From Candidatus Profundicultor aquiphilus (GTDB lineage: Bacteria > Atribacterota > Atribacteria > Atribacterales > Caldatribacteriaceae), in the NCBI GenBank assembly GCA_013314795.1, contig JABUEZ010000105.1, positions 1 to 7,187 of the forward strand: DNA of 7,187 bases, in the 5' to 3' direction. The translations under genes and the position numbers were made by a program. Position 1 is the stretch's first letter. Every line of letters starts with the position of its first letter. This document shows, one piece after another, positions 1 through 5,868 of the stretch. The notes under the pieces are model-generated. The model made no database searches, was not told where the DNA came from, and was given only the letters and a program-made list of their open reading frames with translations.

Positions 1-904
1 GCCGTTCTCGCTATCGGCCGATGCCGAGAGTTTTCAGGACAAAATTCCGGTACCGGCTCTGGACGCCGAATGGTATTTCAGCGATACCTGGTCTTTAGAA
101 TTGTTCTATCAGCCCTCTTTTGTGTCAAACTTTATTCCCTCTTTTGTGAAAGAGAGCATGTTTCTCAGTCCGCTTTCTGCTTCTCTGGGACTTGATTTTG
201 GGGAGGCGGTGGTACATGTTGAAGAGGATATGCCTTCGGTGGGCTTTTTCTCGCCCATCTGGGCCGTTCGGGCTCGGGGGCCGGTGGGTAATTTTGACCT
301 GGCTTTGAGTTTCCAGAGTGGGTATTATCTCTCGCCTTTTCCGTATGAGACCTCCATTACCCTGGGAGAAGAGGGAGTACGGGAGGTAGAGATCCTGGCC
401 GGGTATCCCCGGCGGTCGGTTGTGGGGCTTGAATTCCAGGGTACGATTGAGGGTCTAGAAGGAGTGACGGTACGGGGAGATCTGGCCCTGATTTTTCCGG
501 AACAGTGGACTCAGAGTATTTTCATCAATGGAAACCCGGTTTCCACGGTTTCTGTTCTCGATGAACCCTACTGGAAAGCCAGTTTGGGTATCGATTACAC
601 CCATGGAAACTTTTATGTGAACCTGAACTATCTTCTGGGTAATCCCTGGGAAGAGGGGCGGAACGTTTCCCCGTATCTGTATCTCGTGACCAACTGGAAG
701 AGCGAGGATGAGAAGTGGAAGCCCTTCTGGAACTCAATCCTGAGTTTGCATGATCAGAGTATGGTGAACATTGTGGGCGTGGAGTATAAGCCAAAGGAAA
801 ACTGGACGACTTCCTTGTCGTACACCTTCAGTAGTGGTGCTCCCGACAGTATTCTGGGAAGTTTTTCAGACGGGGTTTTCTTTGAGGTGAAATACAGTTT
901 TTAA
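1..904 (+). CDS. Putative outer-membrane beta-barrel protein (5' partial)
   Basis: The reading frame is open from base 2 to a TAA at 902-904, giving 300 residues with the N-terminus outside the window. A TTG at 101 could be read as a start, but the frame continues upstream without a stop and has no good ribosome site there, so the gene is treated as truncated. The protein is rich in aromatic and Gly/Ser/Asn residues. It shows repeated alternating polar/hydrophobic stretches typical of transmembrane beta strands (for example NFYVNLNYLLG and WTTSLSYTFSS). It ends in VFFEVKYSF, and a C-terminal Phe after an alternating strand is the usual Bam-recognised signature of outer-membrane proteins. No signal peptide can be seen because the start is missing. 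I do not recognise a named family; a porin or a transport/assembly barrel are both possible. It lies 9 bases before a TetR regulator and probably shares its transcript. The barrel call is inference from composition and the C-terminus. Confidence 0.62.
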   Translation, partial: PFSLSADAESFQDKIPVPALDAEWYFSDTWSLELFYQPSFVSNFIPSFVKESMFLSPLSASLGLDFGEAVVHVEEDMPSVGFFSPIWAVRARGPVGNFDLALSFQSGYYLSPFPYETSITLGEEGVREVEILAGYPRRSVVGLEFQGTIEGLEGVTVRGDLALIFPEQWTQSIFINGNPVSTVSVLDEPYWKASLGIDYTHGNFYVNLNYLLGNPWEEGRNVSPYLYLVTNWKSEDEKWKPFWNSILSLHDQSMVNIVGVEYKPKENWTTSLSYTFSSGAPDSILGSFSDGVFFEVKYSF

Positions 905-913
905 GGAGAATCT

Positions 914-1513
914 ATGATTCGGAGAAGCGAGGTCTTTATGGAATCGGGTGGAGAGAAGAAACAGAAAATTATCGAGACCGCTAAAAGGATATTCGCCGAG
1001 AAGAGTTTTTTTGATGCCACGCTTGAGGAAATCTCGGAACTCTCCGGCGTGAAAAAGTCTACCATCTATTACTATTTTGAGAGCAAACTCGACCTTTTGA
1101 TGGAGATTCTCGAAACCATCATCCGCCGGGTGACGGCAAGAATCGATGAATTGTTGCTCCTTGAAGACCGAAAAGAAATCATTCGCTCCCTCATCGACGG
1201 GTACTTTGAATTTTTCCTGCAGGAGAAAGATCTGGTTCTTTTGTTGCATCGGGTCGGATTTGACCTTCTGAGTCACGAAGAGGCTCACCGGCGGATGGAA
1301 GCAATTTTCACCCATTTACAGAGTATATGGGATAAGGTGGCCGAGCGAATTGGTGATATCCAGAGTCGAAGCGGGGTGGTGATTGAGGGAAGGAAACTGG
1401 TGCGCATGATTTCGGCGAGCGTGGTGGGGTACTGTGTGGAAGAATTGAAAAGAGAAGAGACCATTGGCAACGAAGACCGGGAGTTTTTTAAGGAGATTTT
1501 TACTGCTTTTTAG
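914..1513 (+). CDS. TetR/AcrR-family transcriptional regulator
   Basis: This 199-residue protein has the usual TetR length and layout. Residues about 17-63 form the DNA-binding domain, with a first helix (IIETAKRIFAEKSFFDATLEEI) followed by the helix-turn-helix segment containing ISELSGVKKSTIYYYFESK, the family hallmark. The remaining ~135 residues are helical and variable, as expected for the ligand-binding and dimerisation domain, so the effector cannot be predicted. The start at 914 is chosen because AAGGAG (903-908) lies 5 bases upstream; a second in-frame ATG at 938 has no comparable site. The gene starts 9 bases after the beta-barrel gene and ends 16 bases before the threonine aldolase gene. 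It probably regulates its own operon, including the envelope protein, but any operator for that promoter would lie upstream of the window. Confidence 0.93.
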   Translation: MIRRSEVFMESGGEKKQKIIETAKRIFAEKSFFDATLEEISELSGVKKSTIYYYFESKLDLLMEILETIIRRVTARIDELLLLEDRKEIIRSLIDGYFEFFLQEKDLVLLLHRVGFDLLSHEEAHRRMEAIFTHLQSIWDKVAERIGDIQSRSGVVIEGRKLVRMISASVVGYCVEELKREETIGNEDREFFKEIFTAF

Positions 1514-1529
1514 AGGAGGGGTTTGAGTC

Positions 1530-2573
1530 ATGGAGAGACCGATTGATCTGCGGAGGGATACCATTACCCTTCCCACCGAGGCCATGAAGCAGTTTGCCTT
1601 TCAGGCCGAACTGGGGGATTCCATTTATGGCGAGGACCCCATGCAGAGAAAACTGGAAGAACTGGGGGCTTCGATTCTCGGGAAGGAAAGGGCGATTTTT
1701 CTTCCCAGCGGAACCATGGGGAATCTGGTGGCCCTTCTTACCCATACCCGGAGGGGTGAGGAGGTGATTCTGGAAGAAAGTGCCCATATCTTTACTTCCG
1801 AGACCGGGGGAGTTGGTGCCATCGCGGGTTTGACGGTGAAACCCATCCGGGGAGAGGATGGAGCACCGTCGCCGGCGGCCATTCTTCAGGCCATACGTCC
1901 TGATAATATCCATTATCCGCGTACTCGGCTCATCTGCCTTGAAAATACCCATTACCGCTATGGAGGCATTGTTCCCCCGCTAGAGAAATTTCGGGCTATT
2001 CGAGAGCTGGCAACGGAGAAGGGTCTTTCTATCCACCTTGATGGGGCCAGACTCTTTAACGCAGCGGTGTATTTGGGAGTGGAGGTTCAGGTCATTGCCC
2101 AGTATGCTGACACGGTGATGGTCTCTCTCTCCAAGGGATTGGGAGCTCCGGTGGGGTCGCTTCTGGCCGGTCCGCGAGATTTTATTAAAGAAGCTGAACG
2201 GTACCGGAAAATGCTCGGTGGAGGAATGCGCCAGACCGGATGGCTGTGTGCCTGCGGCATTATGGCCCTTTCTCCTGAGAATATCGCTCGCCTGCGAGAG
2301 GATCACGAAAATGCTCGTTTCCTGGCCGAAGGACTCTGTGCTATTCCCGGTATTAAGGTGGATTGTACCCGGGTCCATACCAACTTTGTGCTCGCTGATC
2401 TTGCCGAAAGCGGATGGGATGCTCGCCAGTTTGTGGAAAGGTTGAAAGAGAAAGGGGTGCTGGCCACACCGGCCGGGGAATCGAAAGTGCGCTTTGTGAC
2501 TTCGAAGGAAGTCAACCGTACCCAGATTGCGCTGGCCCTGGAGCGCATTCACGAACTCATGCGTGCCCGGTAA
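1530..2573 (+). CDS. ltaE: Low-specificity L-threonine aldolase
   Basis: A PLP-dependent fold-type I enzyme that cleaves L-threonine or L-allo-threonine to glycine and acetaldehyde in the cytoplasm. The 347 residues match the family length (about 330-350). Visible motifs in order: the N-terminal DLRRDTIT segment; GDSIYGEDP near residue 30; LPSGTMGN (58-64), which contributes to cofactor binding; LEESAHIF with His86, expected to stack on the PLP ring; LENTH (137-141); HLDGARLFNA with Asp171 and Arg174; and SLSKGLGAPVGS, in which Lys202 is the Schiff-base lysine. All expected catalytic residues are present. The ATG at 1530 follows GAGGAGGGG (1513-1521) at a suitable distance. The gene sits 16 bases downstream of the TetR gene and is likely co-transcribed with it. 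Whether it serves glycine supply or threonine catabolism is not shown. Related PLP aldolases (for example beta-hydroxyaspartate-type) are less likely alternatives. Confidence 0.95.
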   Translation: MERPIDLRRDTITLPTEAMKQFAFQAELGDSIYGEDPMQRKLEELGASILGKERAIFLPSGTMGNLVALLTHTRRGEEVILEESAHIFTSETGGVGAIAGLTVKPIRGEDGAPSPAAILQAIRPDNIHYPRTRLICLENTHYRYGGIVPPLEKFRAIRELATEKGLSIHLDGARLFNAAVYLGVEVQVIAQYADTVMVSLSKGLGAPVGSLLAGPRDFIKEAERYRKMLGGGMRQTGWLCACGIMALSPENIARLREDHENARFLAEGLCAIPGIKVDCTRVHTNFVLADLAESGWDARQFVERLKEKGVLATPAGESKVRFVTSKEVNRTQIALALERIHELMRAR

Positions 2574-2575
2574 AC

Positions 2576-2603
2576 TTGTTTTCCCTCCCAGAAAGAGTAT
2601 AAT
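2576..2603 (+). promoter_or_regulatory. Putative sigma-70 promoter for rarA
   Basis: A perfect -10 hexamer TATAAT lies at 2598-2603. Sixteen bases upstream is TTGTTT (2576-2581), a partial match to the -35 consensus. The element sits in the 45-base gap between the threonine aldolase stop and the rarA start. The expected transcription start is near 2610, which would leave only about 9 bases before the ATG at 2619. Confidence 0.6.
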
Positions 2604-2618
2604 GAGAACAAAGGTTTG

Positions 2619-3956
2619 ATGTGGGAGGAGAAATCCATTTCCCGGGAAGGCGATCTTTTCCAGATTCAGAATGATGCCCAGAGGCCTCTCGCTTTCCGGA
2701 TGCGCCCGGTTACCCTCGATGAAGTGGTGGGCCAGCCGCACCTCACGGGAGAAAAGGGAGTACTGCGCCGGATTGTGGCTTCGGGAGTTTTGCCCTCGCT
2801 GATTTTCTGGGGGCCTCCTGGAAGCGGAAAGACTTCGGTGGCCCAAATCCTGGCGAAATCCTGCCAGTATCACATGATTTCCATCAGTGCCGTGGCCTCA
2901 GGGGTGAAGGAGATTCGGGATGCGGTCAAAGAGGCCGAGGACCATCTGAAACTCTACCAGAGGAAAACGGCCTTTTTCATCGACGAGATTCACCGTTTCC
3001 ACAAAGGGCAGCAGAGCATTCTTTTGCCCTATGTGGAGGAGGGGTTGGTCACGCTCATCGGTTCCACCACCGAGAACCCTTCCTTTGAGATCATTGCTCC
3101 CCTTCTTTCCCGGGCTCAGGTGCTCCTTTTTTATCCTCTTTCGGTAGAAGATTTATTATTGCTTTTAAAAAGGGCCCTGGAGGATGAACGGGGTTTAAAG
3201 AACGTGGCCATTACGGTGGGAGAGGATGTGTTGCGTTTTGTGGCTCAGCTCGCTGATGGGGATGCCCGGCAGGCTTTGAATTTGCTCGAACTTGCCGTTT
3301 CCATTGCTCAGAATGAGAGAGAAAAAACACTCACCGTGCCTTTCGTGCGGGAATTTCTGGTCAAGAACTTTCACCTCTATGATAAATCGGGAGAAGAGCA
3401 TTATAATCTCCTTTCCGCCTATCATAAGAGTTTGCGGGGAAGTGATCCCGATGGAGCGCTATATTGGCTGGCTCGAATGCTGGAAGCCGGAGAGAATCCC
3501 CGCAATATCTTGAGGCGTCTGGTGGCCTGTGCTTCGGAGGATGTTGGAAACGCCGACCCCCAGGCTTTGCTTTTGGCAGTAGCGGCTCACCAGGCCTTTG
3601 AGTTTCTGGGGGAGCCGGAGGGAAGGCTTGCCCTGGCCCAGGTTACCGTGTATGTGGCCTGTGCCCCAAAGAGTAACACTTCCTATATGGCCTTGCAACG
3701 AGCTTTGGCCGATGTCCGAGAGTTCGGATCGCTCCCTGTACCCTTACATCTTCGGAATGCGCCGACCGCGATGATGAAAAAGATGGGCTATGGGAAGGAG
3801 TACCGCTATGCCCATGATTTTCCAGGTGCTTTTGTGGAGCAGGAATATCTCCCGGACAAGCTTCGGGGCCGGGTCTATTTTAGGCCTTCGGATCGCGGCT
3901 ATGAAGAGGTCTTGCGCAGGCGCTTGAAAATGCTCTGGAAGGATCGCAATTACTGA
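2619..3956 (+). CDS. rarA: Replication-associated recombination protein A (AAA+ ATPase RarA/MgsA)
   Basis: RarA is a homotetrameric clamp-loader-like AAA+ ATPase that acts at stalled replication forks with SSB. From the ATG at 2619 the protein is 445 residues, the usual family size. Motifs in order: RMRPVTLDEVVGQPHL near residues 27-42; Walker A GPPGSGKT (65-72); Walker B FFIDEIHRF (119-127); sensor 1 GSTTENPSF (148-156); the arginine-finger segment LLSRAQV with Arg165; and sensor 2 GDARQALN (214-221). The C-terminal half has the characteristic MgsA tetramerisation region, including SEDVGNADP, SNTSYMAL and PLHLRNAPT. A TTG at 2616 and the ATG at 2619 are both possible starts, but neither has a well-spaced ribosome site. 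A strong GGGAGGAG lies just inside the reading frame (2623-2630), so the true start may be downstream. The family call is secure; the exact N-terminus is not. The next gene begins 2 bases after its stop, which suggests coupled translation. Confidence 0.96.
   Translation: MWEEKSISREGDLFQIQNDAQRPLAFRMRPVTLDEVVGQPHLTGEKGVLRRIVASGVLPSLIFWGPPGSGKTSVAQILAKSCQYHMISISAVASGVKEIRDAVKEAEDHLKLYQRKTAFFIDEIHRFHKGQQSILLPYVEEGLVTLIGSTTENPSFEIIAPLLSRAQVLLFYPLSVEDLLLLLKRALEDERGLKNVAITVGEDVLRFVAQLADGDARQALNLLELAVSIAQNEREKTLTVPFVREFLVKNFHLYDKSGEEHYNLLSAYHKSLRGSDPDGALYWLARMLEAGENPRNILRRLVACASEDVGNADPQALLLAVAAHQAFEFLGEPEGRLALAQVTVYVACAPKSNTSYMALQRALADVREFGSLPVPLHLRNAPTAMMKKMGYGKEYRYAHDFPGAFVEQEYLPDKLRGRVYFRPSDRGYEEVLRRRLKMLWKDRNY
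2623..2630 (+). promoter_or_regulatory. Shine-Dalgarno-like GGGAGGAG inside the annotated rarA 5' end
   Basis: This is the best ribosome-binding match near the start of rarA, but it lies downstream of the only ATG (2619). Six bases after it is an in-frame ATT (2637-2639), a rare initiation codon known from infC. Initiation there would give a protein beginning just before the REGDLFQ segment and would fit the usual short N-terminus of RarA proteins. It may equally be a chance match encoded by the codons for Trp-Glu-Glu. Confidence 0.35.
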
Positions 3957-3958
3957 CG

Positions 3959-5044
3959 ATGCTCATTGAAGAATATATCCGGAAGCAAAAATTCCATCCG
4001 GACTGGGAAGAATTCCTGAACGTGATTCGGGGAGTACAGCCACCCCGGCGAGTCCATTTTGCAGAGTTCCTGGTTGATCCGGAAATCGTGGGGGCATTCC
4101 ATGAGCAGTATCTTGGGGAAAAGCCCGTTGCCGTTACCGATGACCCCAAGGCTGCAATCGCACAGTATGTCTCCTTTTTCCATCGCTTGGGGTACGATTA
4201 TTGCGTCCTGGTTGATATTCCTGGCCTGGCGCTTCCCTTTCCCGGACGTAACCGTCCGGGGCAACATGAGCGGAACTGGGTGGAAGAGGGGGTAGGGATT
4301 ATCACTTCTTTCGCCGATTTTGAGGCATATCCTTTTCCCAGAGTTGAGGTCTTTGATTTTTCTCTTTACGAGTATCTGGTTTCCATTCTCCCGGAAGGGA
4401 TGGGGTATCTGGCCAATGCCTGTGGGGGGATTTTTGAAACGGTAAGCGAAAACCTTCTGGGTTTAACGGGGCTTTCTTATCTTCTTTACGATGAACCGGA
4501 ACTGGTGGGAGCTGTGTTTCAGAAAGTAGGCGATGTGATTCTCGAATTTTACCGGGTGCTCCTTGACCTTCCTGGAGTTGTCGGAGTCTTCCAGGGTGAC
4601 GACCTGGGGTACAAAACTTCCACTCTGGTTTCGCCACAAATCCTGCGGCAGTTTGTTCTTCCCTGGCATAAGCGCCTTGCCTCCCTGTGCCATGCGAAGG
4701 GGAAAGTCTATTTTCTCCATTCCTGTGGCACGATTCTTCCGCTGATGGAGGATTTTATTGAGGATATTGGTATCGATGCGTTTCACTCTTTCCAGGAGGA
4801 AGTTTTTCCGGTTACCGCTTTTGCCCATCGTTATGGGCGTCGGGTGGGAATCCTCGGTGGGGTGGACCTCGATTATCTCGTCCGTTTTGAAGAACAGAAA
4901 CTCCGGGAGTATGTGTCCTCGGTTTTGGCTGCCTGCTTTCCTTTTGGGAGATACGCTCTGGGTTCCGGGAACTCTATTGCTCACTACGTGCCACTTCGAA
5001 ATTATCTCCTCATGCTTGACGAGGGCCTCAAGTTTTTAGCCTGA
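3959..5044 (+). CDS. Uroporphyrinogen decarboxylase (URO-D) superfamily protein, methyltransferase-like
   Basis: A 361-residue TIM-barrel protein of the URO-D superfamily, which contains haem-pathway HemE, methylcobalamin:CoM methyltransferases (MtaA/MtbA) and many uncharacterised proteins. Diagnostic segments are GDDLGYKTSTLVSP (213-226), LPWHKRLASLCHAKGK (234-249), LHSCG (253-257) with His254 and Cys256, GIDAFHSFQ (271-279) and a C-terminal GSGNSIAHYVP (335-345). The HemE N-terminal motif containing MRQAGRY is absent, so this is not HemE. In MtaA-type enzymes zinc is held by a His-X-Cys pair plus a C-terminal Cys; the pair is here, but the C-terminal position appears to carry GSGNS without a cysteine. 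The reaction is therefore unknown; a corrinoid- or folate-linked methyl transfer is plausible only by family. The ATG at 3959 is 2 bases after the rarA stop, and the nearest purine-rich site (GGAAGGA, 3937-3943) is distant, so translation is probably coupled. Confidence 0.92.
   Translation: MLIEEYIRKQKFHPDWEEFLNVIRGVQPPRRVHFAEFLVDPEIVGAFHEQYLGEKPVAVTDDPKAAIAQYVSFFHRLGYDYCVLVDIPGLALPFPGRNRPGQHERNWVEEGVGIITSFADFEAYPFPRVEVFDFSLYEYLVSILPEGMGYLANACGGIFETVSENLLGLTGLSYLLYDEPELVGAVFQKVGDVILEFYRVLLDLPGVVGVFQGDDLGYKTSTLVSPQILRQFVLPWHKRLASLCHAKGKVYFLHSCGTILPLMEDFIEDIGIDAFHSFQEEVFPVTAFAHRYGRRVGILGGVDLDYLVRFEEQKLREYVSSVLAACFPFGRYALGSGNSIAHYVPLRNYLLMLDEGLKFLA
4241..4260 (+). repeat. Perfect 8-bp inverted repeat (hairpin) within the URO-D-like gene
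   Basis: CCCGGACG (4241-4248) and CGTCCGGG (4253-4260) are exact reverse complements separated by TAAC, a stable GC-rich stem with a four-base loop. It lies inside coding sequence (residues about 95-101, PGRNRPG) and is not followed by a T tract, so it is not an intrinsic terminator. A function is not evident. Confidence 0.5.
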
Positions 5045-5059
5045 GTTTTCTGGCTTTGG

Positions 5060-5089
5060 TTGACAAATCGGTCTCTTTCTCTGTACAAT
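5060..5089 (+). promoter_or_regulatory. Strong sigma-70-type promoter for the deoC-OYE operon
   Basis: A perfect -35 hexamer TTGACA (5060-5065) is separated by 18 bases from TACAAT (5084-5089), a five-of-six match to the -10 consensus. The predicted transcription start is near 5096, giving a leader of about 50 bases before the deoC ATG. It begins 15 bases after the preceding stop codon and marks a new transcription unit. Confidence 0.8.
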
Positions 5090-5114
5090 GACTTTGGAAT
5101 TACATTATATAGAT

Positions 5115-5132
5115 ATATTGTTATAACAATAT
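5115..5132 (+). promoter_or_regulatory. 18-bp perfect palindrome, probable repressor operator
   Basis: ATATTGTTATAACAATAT is an exact palindrome lying between the predicted transcription start (about 5096) and the deoC ribosome site (GAGGGAG, 5133-5139). It is in a markedly AT-rich patch (about 5100-5132) within a GC-richer region. Its position downstream of a strong promoter suits a repressor that blocks RNA polymerase. The TGTTA/TAACA half-sites resemble those of the E. coli DeoR operator, but the central spacing differs, so the regulator family cannot be named. As RNA it could form only a weak AU hairpin. Confidence 0.6.
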
Positions 5133-5147
5133 GAGGGAGATGATGCT

Positions 5148-5846
5148 ATGGAGTATACCTGTGAAGAGATTGCCAAGATGATTGATCACTCACTTCTTCG
5201 CCCGGAACTCACCGAGCAGGAAATCATCGAGGGATGCGAAATCGCCCGAAAGTATAACGTGGCTTCGGTGTGCTGTCGGCCTTCGGATGTGGCGCTTGCC
5301 AAAAAGGTGCTGGCCGGAAGTGAGGTCAAAGTGGGTGCAGTGGTGGGGTTTCCCCATGGTTCCCATCGGACGGAGACGAAAGTTTTTGAAGCCGAGCTGG
5401 CCATCAAGGATGGTGCTGAAGAACTCGACATGGTCATCCATATCGGGAAGCTGCGTAGCCGGGATTTCGAGTACGTCAAAAAGGATATCCAGGCCGTGGT
5501 GGATGTGGCCCACAAAAATGGTGTCATTGTCAAGGTGATTCTGGAAAACTGTTATCTCACCGATGAATTGAAGCGGATTGGTTGTCGGCTGGCGGAAGAA
5601 GCAGGAGCGGATTTTGTGAAAACCTCTACCGGCTTTGCTCCGGGGGGAGCGACCATTGAAGACCTGCGTTTGATGCGAGAAAGCGTTTCTCCCAGAGTTC
5701 AGGTGAAGGCCGCTGGAGGAGTGCGGGACCTGGATGCTGCCTTAAAGGTCCGGGAAGTCGGGGCGACCAGGTTCGGTGCCACCAAAACGGCGGAGATTCT
5801 GGAAGAGTGTAAGCGAAGGAAACGTGAACAGGGCAGTTGCTGCTAA
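5148..5846 (+). CDS. deoC: Deoxyribose-phosphate aldolase (DERA) family protein
   Basis: DERA is a cytoplasmic class I aldolase that reversibly cleaves 2-deoxy-D-ribose 5-phosphate to glyceraldehyde 3-phosphate and acetaldehyde. The 232 residues fit the short bacterial form. Motifs: IDHSLLRPE (12-20), SVCCRP (40-45), VVGFPHGSHRTETK (65-78), EELDMVIHIG (91-100) with Asp94, FVKTSTGF (156-163) with Schiff-base Lys158, and VKAAGGVR (186-193) with Lys187, the second catalytic lysine. The catalytic set is therefore complete. What differs is the phosphate-binding end: the usual GTSSG or GASS type segment is replaced by GATKT (210-214), and the protein ends in a basic tail with a terminal Cys-Cys. 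The substrate may therefore not be deoxyribose 5-phosphate. The ATG at 5148 follows GAGGGAG (5133-5139) by 8 bases. It is the first gene after a strong promoter and a palindromic operator, and lies 22 bases before an OYE-type reductase, so the two are probably co-induced. Confidence 0.92.
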   Translation: MEYTCEEIAKMIDHSLLRPELTEQEIIEGCEIARKYNVASVCCRPSDVALAKKVLAGSEVKVGAVVGFPHGSHRTETKVFEAELAIKDGAEELDMVIHIGKLRSRDFEYVKKDIQAVVDVAHKNGVIVKVILENCYLTDELKRIGCRLAEEAGADFVKTSTGFAPGGATIEDLRLMRESVSPRVQVKAAGGVRDLDAALKVREVGATRFGATKTAEILEECKRRKREQGSCC

Positions 5847-5868
5847 TATAAAAAAGGAGGCTTTTCAT

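Noticed and set aside
101..904. The beta-barrel gene as a complete gene starting at TTG 101.
   Set aside because: The frame is open upstream to the window edge, no ribosome site precedes the TTG, and a start there would give an exported barrel with no signal peptide.
908..920. GAATC-TAT-GATTC inverted repeat over the TetR start codon, a possible autoregulatory site.
   Set aside because: The arms are only 5 bases, do not extend, and there is no promoter in the 9-base gap. Chance is the simpler explanation.
866..1315. A 149-codon open frame on the minus strand.
   Set aside because: It is antisense to the TetR gene, whose helix-turn-helix is clear on the + strand.
1980..2873. A 297-codon open frame on the minus strand.
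   Set aside because: It lies antisense to threonine aldolase and rarA, both of which carry complete family motifs. Its translation has no recognisable domain and no gene-like start context.
3959..5044. Assignment as hemE (uroporphyrinogen decarboxylase of haem synthesis).
   Set aside because: The N-terminal HemE motif containing MRQAGRY is missing, and the central motifs fit the methyltransferase-like branch of the superfamily better.
5045..5059. Possible terminator between the URO-D-like gene and the deoC promoter.
   Set aside because: No GC-rich inverted repeat with a T tract is present. No intrinsic terminator was found elsewhere in the window either.
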